Assembly: GCF_016798225.1 (NCBI RefSeq)
Contig: NZ_JAEUYX010000005.1
Location: 1 to 64,000 of the forward strand
Origin: Anaerococcus sp. mt242
Lineage (GTDB): Bacteria; Bacillota; Clostridia; Tissierellales; Peptoniphilaceae
Length of the DNA: 64,000 nucleotides
Direction of reading: 5' to 3'
Part shown: positions 1 to 7,047 of the stretch, in pieces
Numbering within the stretch: the first letter of the stretch is position 1
How the letters are laid out: each line of letters begins with the position of its first letter
The notes under the pieces: model-generated
What the model was told of the DNA's origin: nothing
Seen by the model: the letters and a program-made list of their open reading frames with translations, nothing else
Databases searched by the model: none
Program-made: the position numbers and the translations under genes

Positions 1-48
1 CACAGATATAAATCTATGCCTGATGTTAAGTCCAACTTTTTGGGGTCA
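1..48. mobile_element. Possible IS3-family terminal fragment at the window edge
   Basis: Read on the minus strand, bases 48-30 give a TGACCCCAAAAAGTTGGAC-like string, which resembles the outer end of IS150/IS3-group elements as I remember them. No transposase is visible because the window begins here, so it may be the tip of an insertion sequence lying outside or an isolated relic. Confidence 0.3.
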
Positions 49-74
49 CCTTAGAGGCTTGGGTTATTTTTATT

Positions 75-368
75 TTAAAGACTTACTAGTATATTTAAAA
101 TTATAGCTAGAACTACTGATATAACAAACATTAAAGGAACTACAAGCCCTATAAATCTTTCTCCTTTAATCTTATCAAAGCTTTTATTTACTATATAATA
201 AGAGGAAAAATAAGCTAGGGTAACTACTGTAAAAAACGAGCTTATAAATATCAGATCATAACCCCTCATCACATATCCTGATATTAAAAATATAAGTGTA
301 GGTATGTAAAGATATCCTAGCCCATTTAAAAATGTCATGTTTTTCTTATTTACTTTTACTTCTTTCAA
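75..368 (-). CDS. Small integral membrane protein of unknown function
   Basis: The frame is open to a GTG at 404, but the best ribosome site is a GGAGGG at 375-380, six bases before a TTG at 368, so I place the start there (97 residues). The protein has a short basic N terminus and three predicted membrane helices: around GYLYIPTLIFLISGYV, then a serine/phenylalanine/tyrosine-rich helix, then a C-terminal valine/leucine-rich helix. I do not recognise a family. It lies downstream of, and in the same direction as, another small membrane protein at 513-902, so the two may be co-transcribed. Small multi-helix proteins of this kind are often immunity or accessory proteins of peptide systems, but nothing here proves that. 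Confidence 0.5.
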   Translation of the reverse strand: MKEVKVNKKNMTFLNGLGYLYIPTLIFLISGYVMRGYDLIFISSFFTVVTLAYFSSYYIVNKSFDKIKGERFIGLVVPLMFVISVVLAIILNILVSL

Positions 369-512
369 TTCTTTCCCTCCTTTTGATTTTACTATTTTGC
401 TCACTATCCTTAGTTACTTTGATTATTTCAAAGCATTTTTCTTTTGTTTTTATAGTTTTTGCTAATAATTCTTTCTATTATGGTTATAGCAACTATAAAA
501 ACTTAAACCAGG

Positions 513-902
513 CTATGTAGACTGATTTAAGATGTGATTTTTTGTATATAAATATTTAATAAACTCTTCTATCAAAAACATTCCTGTAATGGCATATAGA
601 CCAATAAGTTTATTATATTCCCACAAAGATGCCTTATCTAAATTAAAAATCAATCCAGATTCAAAAATAAAAGATGAAACTAAAAAGATAAAGACTTCTA
701 TTACAAATGATGCTATACTTAGTAAAACTTTTTTCTTTAAATTAAGTTCAGGCCTAAATCCATTATTTAAAAGTAAAATAGGAATCCATGCTAAGATTAT
801 TAACGTTATTATCACAATATTATTCATTGGTATGTAATTTACAAAAAAGTTTACAAAAAGAAATATTACTCCAATTAATGATGTAAATATTTTTCTTACC
901 AT
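513..902 (-). CDS. Small integral membrane protein of unknown function
   Basis: A 129-residue protein with about four hydrophobic segments: residues 5-22, 27-45, 58-82 and a weaker one near 100-117. The basic C terminus is probably cytoplasmic. I recognise no domain. The ATG at 902 has no clear ribosome site of its own. A 29-codon open frame preceded by GAGGAAAA ends across this start codon (stop at 896-898), so translation may be coupled to it. A second small membrane protein follows at 75-368. The pair could be accessory or immunity proteins of a lost peptide system, which is a guess from size and topology. Confidence 0.5.
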   Translation of the reverse strand: MVRKIFTSLIGVIFLFVNFFVNYIPMNNIVIITLIILAWIPILLLNNGFRPELNLKKKVLLSIASFVIEVFIFLVSSFIFESGLIFNLDKASLWEYNKLIGLYAITGMFLIEEFIKYLYTKNHILNQST

Positions 903-985
903 GCTTCTATATACCCGTTATTAGGATGAGCATCATTTATATTTACTATTTCTGCAATTATTGTTCCTGAATCAGCTGCCCACAT
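896..985 (-). CDS. 29-residue open frame coupled to the next membrane protein
   Basis: An ATG at 985 follows a good ribosome site (GAGGAAAA at about 988-995) and opens a 29-codon frame with Trp at position 2 and again as the last residue. Its TAA stop (896-898) overlaps the ATG of the 513-902 gene by seven bases. It has no signal peptide and is fairly acidic. It could be a translational-coupling leader, a ribosomal peptide precursor, or the remnant of a longer gene. I cannot distinguish these. Confidence 0.3.
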   Translation of the reverse strand: MWAADSGTIIAEIVNINDAHPNNGYIEAW

Positions 986-1334
986 TTTTTCCTCATAAAT
1001 TCTCTTTTAATATTACAACTTTCTTTACATATTTAATATTATATATTTATAAAATATTGAATTCAATAAGGATTAATAATATGTATTTATAAAATATTAA
1101 ACTATCAAAAATAGTATTACATATAAATTTGATAAATAAAAAATGTTTACATTTTATTCTTTTGATCTTTTTTGACTAAGTAGAGTATACCCTATTTAGT
1201 CTGTTAAAATATACATATAAAATAACTATTGTTTAAATAATCTATTAAAATTAATTAAATTTAGTATTTAAAACATATCTTTTTGGGTACATCTTGATTG
1301 AAAGGTGTTAATTAAACAATAACAAAGGAAGGTT
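986..1334. other. AT-rich divergent intergenic region
   Basis: About 350 bases separate leftward and rightward genes. The stretch is extremely A+T-rich and contains a 15-base direct repeat, TATTTATAAAATATT, at 1044-1058 and 1084-1098. Its 40-bp spacing would suit a regulator binding site near divergent promoters. No convincing -35/-10 pair can be singled out in such A+T-rich DNA, and no gene is seen. Confidence 0.35.
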
Positions 1335-1658
1335 ATGGATAATAAAATTAGAGCAATAGCTGATGCTATATTAATAATTATATTTATTGCACAAGGTGTT
1401 TATTTGAGAGATAAATATAATATATTATCAAAAAAAGTAGATAATTTAAGTAAATTAATATCAGAAATGAGTGGCGATGTCGATTACAAAACCTTGAAAA
1501 AATTAAATTTAACAGATGAAGATATAGCAAAAATAATTAAACTCATTAATGATGGAAATAAATTAGAAGCAATAGAGTATCTGAATGATTTAAAAAATCT
1601 AAGCCATATCGAAGCATACAATATTATTAATAATTTAATTGGAAGTCAAGGTGAATAA
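1335..1658 (+). CDS. Membrane-anchored protein with an L7/L12-like C-terminal helical motif
   Basis: A 107-residue protein starting at an ATG behind AAGGAAGG. Residues about 6-24 form one membrane helix, residues 27-47 a probable short coiled coil. The C-terminal 45 residues (IAKIIKLINDGNKLEAIEYL onward) follow the pattern of the ribosomal L7/L12 C-terminal fold, an Ile-rich helix, Gly-Asn-Lys, then a second amphipathic helix; this is a pattern match by eye. Similar single-pass proteins occur in Firmicutes without known function. Its last eight bases overlap a GTG start for the broken secreted protein that follows, so the two were probably translated together. Confidence 0.55.
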   Translation: MDNKIRAIADAILIIIFIAQGVYLRDKYNILSKKVDNLSKLISEMSGDVDYKTLKKLNLTDEDIAKIIKLINDGNKLEAIEYLNDLKNLSHIEAYNIINNLIGSQGE

Positions 1659-2289
1659 TTCTTTATCAATATTGAAAGACAAGTTACTTAAAATAGCATC
1701 TAGTATATTATTAATTGGATTTATATTCTAGTTTTCAAATCCATTGATCTCACAAGCTAAAGCTATAGATGAAATTGAAAAATGTACAAATGAATATTCT
1801 CAGATAGAAAATTTAAGTATGGATGATTTATCTGATTACGTTTACAGAGTAATTTTATCAGAAAAAGAAATATATGATAAAAACTTAGTAGATAATCAAA
1901 GCGAGATGGCATTAGTTTATAGAAATAATGGTATAGATGTTGGTCAAATCGAAGATAAAGCAAATGATAGCTTATCTGTAAGTACTAAATCAATCACTAT
2001 TAATGGAAGTTGTGTTTGGGCTGTAACAAAAGCTTTAACAAAAATAGGTTTAATAGCTGCTGGCGGATATGCAATAGGTAAATTAACTACAATAGCAGAA
2101 ACATTGGGCAGTTTAAAAGATGCCGCTTACTTAATAGCTTTAGCTATCAAAGATCGTAATTTAAAATCCTATTTACAAGGTGTTGGAATCTCAAATTCAG
2201 ATAAAATAGATATTATAATTGGAGCTGCGACTCAAATAGCATTATCTGTTACTGGAGTAGGTGAAGTAAAGAAAAATTGTTGGAATTGA
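1651..2289 (+). pseudogene. Secreted glycine/alanine-rich peptide-like protein, signal peptide interrupted by TAG
   Basis: From a GTG at 1651, overlapping the previous gene and preceded by GGAAG, the frame encodes a classic signal peptide: Lys-rich start, a hydrophobic core of Ile/Leu/Gly/Phe, and a QAKA cleavage site. An in-frame TAG at 1729-1731 interrupts it in the core. An open frame resumes after the stop and could only start at a TTG at 1744, giving 181 residues without a working signal peptide. The mature part has an acidic N-terminal half and a hydrophobic Gly/Ala-rich C-terminal half (VWAVTKALTKIGLIAAGGYA onward), reminiscent of pore-forming or bacteriocin-like exported proteins, but I recognise no family. 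A sequencing error or suppression of TAG remains possible. Confidence 0.5.
1729..1731 (+). other. In-frame TAG inside a signal peptide
   Basis: This amber codon lies 26 codons after the GTG start at 1651. The same frame continues directly into the signal-peptide cleavage motif and a 180-codon open frame, so the stop is most simply a point mutation. Confidence 0.6.
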
Positions 2290-2340
2290 TTTATAAACAA
2301 CAATAATTTAAATATATGATAAAAATATAAGAGGGTAAAA

Positions 2341-2387
2341 TGAGCTGAACCCCAAAATCCGGAATACGGATGGAGGGGTTCAGCTCA
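2341..2387. mobile_element. 47-bp palindromic MITE-like element with IS ends
   Basis: The element begins and ends with perfect 13-bp inverted repeats (TGAGCTGAACCCC), with a second inner inverted repeat (ATCCG/CGGAT). It is flanked on both sides by TAAAA (2336-2340 and 2388-2392), which looks like a 5-bp target duplication. The same 13-bp end bounds the decayed IS at 50075-50904. It may be the two fused ends of an internally deleted IS. As a strong hairpin it could also act as a transcription terminator after the gene ending at 2289. Confidence 0.55.
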
Positions 2388-2444
2388 TAAAATCCTGCTT
2401 TTTTTTGAAACTATCAATATACCCTTAGAATCAGGCAAATAAAA

Positions 2445-2559
2445 AACCCAAGTTTACGATAAAACTATTTTCTAATGGTTATTTTAAAATCGTCTGGTCT
2501 GTTACACGTGTTTGCGATTTTAAAAATTTCCTTATCCAATAGTCTTAAAAACTTGGGTT
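2445..2559. repeat. 115-bp imperfect palindrome
   Basis: The outer arms AACCCAAGTTT (2445-2455) and AAACTTGGGTT (2549-2559) are perfectly complementary. Inner arms ending TTTTAAAATCG (to 2492) and beginning CGATTTTAAAA (from 2515) are also complementary, with weaker pairing between. The whole block folds into one long hairpin around a loop of about 22 bases. It has no coding signal. A MITE-like element or a structured RNA are both possible. Confidence 0.45.
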
Positions 2560-2699
2560 CAGTGTTTAATTTAAAAGCAAATTTCTTTAATTACTCTTAT
2601 TATAAGCAAATTTTTGAAACTGGAGACGATACTCACTTTTTCTTTCGGAGTTTCAAAGCGAAATGCTTTTTATATTTATCTCAATATCTAATATTTTTA

Positions 2700-2957
2700 T
2701 TAAAGAAGATTTTCTTTTGCGTATTCAATTATATCGTCAGATTCGTACATTGCTTTTCCATCTACAACTAGACATGGTACTTGTACCTTACCTCCGACTT
2801 CTTCTAATTTACGAGCATTTTCCTCGCCGCAGGTTACATCTTCTATATTATAGGATGGAAACTTGATGATGTCATTATCTCTAAAAAAGTCTAACACCTT
2901 CAAGCAGAATGGACAATCTGGCTTAAAGTAAAGTTCGAAATCGTGTTCTCTTTCCAT
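2700..2957 (-). CDS. Glutaredoxin/thioredoxin-fold protein with CPFC motif
   Basis: An 85-residue protein preceded by AGGAGG. It has the thioredoxin fold order in miniature: a beta strand (FELYFKP), the redox motif CPFC at residues 15-18, a helix, a second strand (YNIEDV), then VPCLVVDGKAMYESDDI, which contains the cis-proline loop (VP) and the last strand and helix. This matches glutaredoxins and the N-terminal domain of GST-like proteins (family knowledge). It probably reduces disulfides or mixed thiols in the cytoplasm, though the electron donor is unknown. It is transcribed alone, divergently from the M20 peptidase. The function class is fairly sure, the substrate is not. Confidence 0.75.
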   Translation of the reverse strand: MEREHDFELYFKPDCPFCLKVLDFFRDNDIIKFPSYNIEDVTCGEENARKLEEVGGKVQVPCLVVDGKAMYESDDIIEYAKENLL

Positions 2958-3084
2958 TGGACTATCCTCCTATCTTTCTAGTTGAAAATATATTTTCTTA
3001 TTAATATAATACCCAGGAGTTTTTATTCTAAACATCGTTTTCCTAGTTTTTTAATTTTTTAATGTTTTCGCTTAATTAAAATAT

Positions 3085-3112
3085 TTGACAATATATTTTC
3101 AAAAACTATAAT
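3085..3112 (+). promoter_or_regulatory. Sigma-A-type promoter of the M20 peptidase operon
   Basis: TTGACA (3085-3090) and TATAAT (3107-3112) are separated by 16 bases, both consensus. The GGAGG ribosome site follows about 22 bases downstream. Confidence 0.7.
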
Positions 3113-3142
3113 TTAAATATAGTTTTATTTATGGAGGTTATT

Positions 3143-4321
3143 ATGGATTACATAGAACTTGCAAAGGCTAATGAAGACCTTTGTATAGAAATGAGACGCG
3201 AGCTACATAAAATTCCTGAATTGGAATTAGAATTACCAAAAACAGTTGCCTACGTAAAATCAAAATTAGATGATTTTGGCATCGAATACAAGGAATATGT
3301 AAATGGCAATGGTCTTTCTGCCCTAATAGAAGGAAGTGAAGCTGGCAAATGTCTTGCAATTAGAGCTGACATGGATGCTTTGCCAGTTGCTGAAGAAACA
3401 GGACTTGAGTTTGCATCTACCCACCCAGGCAAGATGCACGCATGTGGTCATGATTCTCACACAGCAATAGCCTTAACTGCTGCAAAAATTTTAAATGAAA
3501 ACAAGGATAAATTAAAAGGATCTGTAAAATTTATCTTCCAACCAGGAGAAGAAATCCCAGGTGGTGCAAAACCAATGATTGATGAAGGAGTTTTAGAAAA
3601 TCCAAAAGTTGATTTCATAATCGGTATGCACGGAGGACATTTGGCAGAAATTCCACGCGGATCTATTGCCTTTAAGGAAAATGAAATGATGGCTGCTATG
3701 GATAAGTTTACTATAGAAGTAAATGGTAAAGGCGGACATGGAGCAAGCCCACATCTTGCTATCGACCCAATAGTTATTTCTGGGGAAATCCTAATGGGAC
3801 TTCAAAAAATTATTTCAAGAGAAATTGCCCCAGTAGATAGCGCCCTAGTTTCTGTTTGTAAAATAAACGGTGGTTTTACCCAAAATATCATCCCAGATAA
3901 GGTAGAAATGATGGGAACAGCTAGATCTCTTAGCGAAGATGTAAGAGATATTGTAGAAAAAAGAGTTATTGAAATTTCAGAGGGCATTGCCAAAACCTAC
4001 GGTGGATCTGCTGATGTAAATTACGAAAGATTTTACCCAGTACTTAACAATGACCCAGAATTTACTGGCCAGGTTAAGTCTATAGTAAGTGATATCCTGC
4101 CAGAAGATGTATTTGACCTTAGAAAACCAGTTATGGGTGGAGAAGACATGGCCTTTTACCAACAAGAAGTTCCTGGCTGCTTTATGTTTTTATCAAACCT
4201 AGGAGAGCACTCAGATGGAGTTTGCTATCCAAACCACAACTCCAAATTTAACCTAGACGAGTCCCTATTCTACAAGGGTGTTGCTACATTTATTGCATCT
4301 GCCTTTGAAATATTAAAATAG
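3143..4321 (+). CDS. M20-family metallo-amidohydrolase (hippurate/N-acyl-amino-acid hydrolase type)
   Basis: The frame is open from an ATG at 3131, but the GGAGG at 3134-3138 lies inside that extension, so the start is the ATG at 3143 (392 residues). It shows the M20D signatures in order: RADMDALP, MHACGHDSHTA with metal ligands, QPGEE with the catalytic Glu, GMHGGH, the dimerisation segment beginning GGHGASPH, and the late metal-ligand region MGGEDMAFY. Such enzymes use two divalent metals to cleave N-acyl or N-aroyl amino acids in the cytoplasm. It is followed 11 bases later by a two-gene membrane carrier. I infer the cassette imports an acylated amino acid or dipeptide and hydrolyses it. 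Exact substrate unknown. Confidence 0.88.
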   Translation: MDYIELAKANEDLCIEMRRELHKIPELELELPKTVAYVKSKLDDFGIEYKEYVNGNGLSALIEGSEAGKCLAIRADMDALPVAEETGLEFASTHPGKMHACGHDSHTAIALTAAKILNENKDKLKGSVKFIFQPGEEIPGGAKPMIDEGVLENPKVDFIIGMHGGHLAEIPRGSIAFKENEMMAAMDKFTIEVNGKGGHGASPHLAIDPIVISGEILMGLQKIISREIAPVDSALVSVCKINGGFTQNIIPDKVEMMGTARSLSEDVRDIVEKRVIEISEGIAKTYGGSADVNYERFYPVLNNDPEFTGQVKSIVSDILPEDVFDLRKPVMGGEDMAFYQQEVPGCFMFLSNLGEHSDGVCYPNHNSKFNLDESLFYKGVATFIASAFEILK

Positions 4322-4332
4322 AAAGAGATTTT

Positions 4333-5142
4333 ATGCACAAATTTAAAATAAAAGATGACCTAGGCATGCATATTACAGTCCTGATTTTGGCTATAATAAG
4401 CATCCTAATCGGTCCAAAAAACTTAAATGTCGGAGGAATAACAATAGTATTTTCTCCCCTGATTTGGGCAATGGTTCTATCATTTGCCGTTTATATGTCA
4501 CCAATTAAAACTTTAACAGAAAAAGAAGCTCCAGCAGCAAACTCCATGATGAGTATCATGCTTGCAATTTTAATTGCAAAACTAGGAGTAGCTAGTGGAT
4601 CACAACTTGAAGCTATAAAAGAAGCAGGCCTTGCTCTTGTTTTACAAAACTTTGGTAACTTGGGTACAATTATTATTTCTCTACCAATTGCCATGCTACT
4701 TGGCCTAAAAAGAGAATCTATCGGTATGTGCCACGCCCTAAGTAGGGAATCAAATGTAGGTCTTATCCAAGATAATTACGGTGCCCAATCTCCAGAATTT
4801 AGAGGAGTAATGGCAGTTTATATTATAGGAACAATTTTAGGGCCTATAATTTTAAGTATTATTACATCAATTACAATTTCTCTAGGAATTGTAAGCCCAC
4901 AGGCAGCAGCTATGGGTACTGGAGCAGGATCTGCATCTATGATGACAGCAGGACTTTCTGCACTGATTGCAAACTATCCGCAATATGAGGCAGAAATGAC
5001 AGCCTTTGCTGGACTTTCAAACCTAATTTCCAGTGTAATTGCTCTGCCACTTGGTATATTTTTGGGATTGCCGCTTACAGAATTTTTATACAAGAGATTT
5101 GATAAGCTAAGAGGAGGAAAAAATGCAAAAGTTCAAAACTGA
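4333..5142 (+). CDS. DUF3100-type multi-pass membrane carrier subunit
   Basis: A 269-residue membrane protein with about eight hydrophobic segments. Notable conserved-looking stretches are CHALSRESNVGLIQDNYG in a loop and GTGAGSASMMTAG near a membrane segment, which may line the transport path. I associate this architecture with DUF3100 proteins, which often sit beside M20 peptidases. It follows the peptidase closely and overlaps the next gene by 20 bases, so the three are one operon. It most likely moves the peptidase substrate or product. The transport direction is not shown by the sequence. The family name is from memory and moderately sure. Confidence 0.65.
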   Translation: MHKFKIKDDLGMHITVLILAIISILIGPKNLNVGGITIVFSPLIWAMVLSFAVYMSPIKTLTEKEAPAANSMMSIMLAILIAKLGVASGSQLEAIKEAGLALVLQNFGNLGTIIISLPIAMLLGLKRESIGMCHALSRESNVGLIQDNYGAQSPEFRGVMAVYIIGTILGPIILSIITSITISLGIVSPQAAAMGTGAGSASMMTAGLSALIANYPQYEAEMTAFAGLSNLISSVIALPLGIFLGLPLTEFLYKRFDKLRGGKNAKVQN

Positions 5143-5578
5143 TTTTCCATCCATAATCATAGCCCTATTTTTTACAATAATTGCTTGTACTGTTGCAAAT
5201 ATGATTGGCTATGAAAGTCTGGGCAATTCTCTACCAGGCATCTTAGTTTTGTCAGCTATTACCCTAGGAGGATATTTCTTATCCTATGTAGTGCCACTTA
5301 AAAAAGTTTCGGCAGTACTTTGGATTTCAATCATTGCAATCCTTATTTCAAGCCCAATCTCACCAATATCTGATTTTGTAATAAAAAGTGTCGATAGTCT
5401 AAATATCAACGCAATTATTACACCAATCCTAGCCTACGCCGGAGTTATAATCGGTAAAGACTGGGGAGCATTTAAGTCAGTTGGGATAAAGGGAGTGATA
5501 GTTTCTATTTTTGTAATCATAGGAACATTTTTAATCTCAGCCCTACTAGGTGACTTCTTTATGGGTATATTTAATTAA
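5123..5578 (+). CDS. Small membrane partner of the DUF3100-type carrier
   Basis: A 151-residue protein with four to five hydrophobic helices, starting at an ATG behind GGAGGAAAA inside the end of the upstream carrier gene (20-base overlap). The overlap argues for translational coupling and a fixed ratio of the two proteins, as in two-component carriers built from a large and a small membrane subunit. It ends shortly before a strong terminator at 5597-5643. I recognise no separate domain name. Its role is inferred only from the operon. Confidence 0.6.
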   Translation: MQKFKTDFPSIIIALFFTIIACTVANMIGYESLGNSLPGILVLSAITLGGYFLSYVVPLKKVSAVLWISIIAILISSPISPISDFVIKSVDSLNINAIITPILAYAGVIIGKDWGAFKSVGIKGVIVSIFVIIGTFLISALLGDFFMGIFN

Positions 5579-5596
5579 TTGAATATTAAATCCAAG

Positions 5597-5643
5597 AATA
5601 ACTCAAGTTTTTTATAAATTTTAACAAGCTTGAGTTATTTTTA
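5597..5643. terminator. Bidirectional terminator
   Basis: AATAACTCAAG (5597-5607) pairs with CTTGAGTTATT (5629-5639) and is followed by T residues on the plus strand. It separates the rightward peptidase operon from the leftward bacteriocin operon. Confidence 0.7.
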
Positions 5644-5739
5644 TCATATACATATAGAATGTTTTTAATATTACTAGTTCTTACTAATTCTTCTAGCAAT
5701 ACTTAAGACAGAGATTATATTAATTCTCGAATGATAAAT

Positions 5740-5904
5740 CTATTTTCGTATTTGCTTTTTTTTAGTCATAATGCTTGAAATAATAATAGATGAAATTATT
5801 GCAAATACAGCAGTGGCTATTATTTGGGCTCTTTTATTATCTTTGAGGATAAATAAAGCTATAAGGTAAACTACTACAACTAATATTAAAATCTTCTTAT
5901 TCAT
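5740..5904 (-). CDS. Candidate circular-bacteriocin immunity peptide (CirE-like)
   Basis: A 54-residue ORF with ATG at 5904 preceded by AGGAG, overlapping the ATPase gene end by eight bases. It has two hydrophobic segments (ILILVVVVYLIALFIL, and AQIIATAVFAIISSIIISSI after a short charged turn KDNKR) and a basic tail (TKKKQIRK). Immunity proteins of circular bacteriocins such as circularin A and AS-48 are small, cationic, membrane-spanning peptides encoded at the end of the cluster, and this matches in size, charge, topology and place. It probably protects the producer by acting at the membrane, alone or with the ABC transporter. The identification rests on these properties, not on sequence identity I can verify. 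Confidence 0.65.
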   Translation of the reverse strand: MNKKILILVVVVYLIALFILKDNKRAQIIATAVFAIISSIIISSIMTKKKQIRK

Positions 5905-6523
5905 ATTTTTCTCCTAAATTTATTGATCTTGTTGATAAGTCTAATATTGTATCTTTAACATGGCTTGAAAATATAGAAGCAGACTTATTATCCTCTATAT
6001 TTTGCTTAATTAAAGCTATTGCTTTTTTTCGACTGGATATATCCAAACTGTTTAAAGGTTCATCCATAAGTATAATTTTCTTATCTAAGGCTAAAAATGT
6101 TGAGAAATATAGTTTATATTTCATCCCCAAAGAATAAGTCCCTATTTGATACTCTGGATTTATATCTAAATCTAAGTAATCTATATAATTATAAACCTTA
6201 TCTACAAAAATTTGGTCTTTCTTCCACAAGGCCTTAACCCATAGGATAAAATCTTTTGCTGACATTATTTCAAAAAAATTTGGCTGAGAAGGTATGTAGC
6301 TAATATAATCTTTTAACATTGCCTGTGTTATCTTTTTATTATTTAGATAACACTCTAAATCTGGACAATAATTTAACCCGGATAAAATCTTTAGAAGTGT
6401 GGTTTTACCAGATCCATTTTTTCCGTTTATACATAAAATTTCTTTCTCATCTAGCTTAAAAGAAAATTTATCAAATATAAGTTTATCATCATATGAGAAT
6501 GTTAAATCTTTTATTTCTAGCAT
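5897..6523 (-). CDS. cirD: ABC transporter ATPase of the circular bacteriocin locus
   Basis: A 208-residue ATPase with Walker A GKNGSGKTT near residues 34-42, a signature-like YSLGMKYKL, Walker B KKIILMDEPL and an H-loop in SSHVKD. The signature has SLGM in place of the usual SGG, as in many bacteriocin and ABC-2 type exporters. It starts exactly at the stop of the SpoIIM-like gene and overlaps the candidate immunity gene, so all are translationally coupled. In the circularin A cluster the ATPase (CirD) works with the SpoIIM/DUF95 membrane protein in export and contributes to producer immunity (established for the family). Here the assignment follows from that gene order. Confidence 0.82.
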   Translation of the reverse strand: MLEIKDLTFSYDDKLIFDKFSFKLDEKEILCINGKNGSGKTTLLKILSGLNYCPDLECYLNNKKITQAMLKDYISYIPSQPNFFEIMSAKDFILWVKALWKKDQIFVDKVYNYIDYLDLDINPEYQIGTYSLGMKYKLYFSTFLALDKKIILMDEPLNSLDISSRKKAIALIKQNIEDNKSASIFSSHVKDTILDLSTRSINLGEKYE

Positions 6524-7047
6524 TATATTCTAACTCCAATATTACTTTCTATTAATGCTGCAATTATTAGTAAAAATAATATTATAAGAATCCCTAAGAA
6601 AAAATATCTTAACTTAATAACTTTTGTATCATCATGGGTAACGTTATATATAAATTTAAATGTCTCATATGATAAAGCCGTAGCTAATAACAATGCACAT
6701 GTTTCAAAAACAAAATGAGGAAGTATATGCTCAATTATAGGACTCATACCATATTGATTTATAACTCCTATAATAACTCTACCTAAAACTACGCTATTGC
6801 TGATTAATATAAAATTACCAAAAATACCAAAAGTAAAAATTCCTAATACTATAATCAATATGGCAGATATACTATTGTGGGCTAATAATTCCCAAAAGCC
6901 CATAATTTTAGGCTCTATACTTATTTTCTCATTTCTAAAAATTATAATTCCTAAAAAAAGAGTCAAAATATAAAGAACAGTTGCAAAAATAAATTGATTC
7001 TTGTAATAGGAAACTCCTTCTTTAATCGATAACATTAATCCTTTCAA
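6523..7047 (-). CDS. cirC: SpoIIM/DUF95-type membrane protein of the circular bacteriocin locus
   Basis: A 174-residue protein with about five membrane helices. A GGAGG eight bases before a TTG at 7047 supports that start; an ATG at 7035 is an alternative. The layout, with an N-terminal helix, a short extracytoplasmic part, a glycine-rich helix (GIFTFGIFGNFILISNS), a central HILPHFVFE stretch in a loop and two final helices, fits the stage II sporulation M (DUF95) family, which includes required proteins of AS-48 and circularin clusters. Overlap with cirB (26 bases) and with cirD shows tight coupling. It likely forms the membrane part of the exporter. Its exact role in ring closure versus export is unresolved even in the known systems. 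Confidence 0.75.
   Translation of the reverse strand: MKGLMLSIKEGVSYYKNQFIFATVLYILTLFLGIIIFRNEKISIEPKIMGFWELLAHNSISAILIIVLGIFTFGIFGNFILISNSVVLGRVIIGVINQYGMSPIIEHILPHFVFETCALLLATALSYETFKFIYNVTHDDTKVIKLRYFFLGILIILFLLIIAALIESNIGVRI

Larger units (their letters stand above)
2290..2699. other. Gene-free region holding two palindromic elements
   Basis: Apart from the 47-bp element at 2341-2387 and the 115-bp palindrome at 2445-2559, I see no supported gene. The open frames running through 2475-2866 cross the palindromes and the glutaredoxin gene on the opposite strand and have no ribosome site. Confidence 0.5.

Noticed and set aside
2475..2866. Plus-strand frames through the palindromes and the glutaredoxin gene
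   Set aside because: They run through a 115-bp hairpin and opposite a clear thioredoxin-fold gene, with hydrophobic random-like products.
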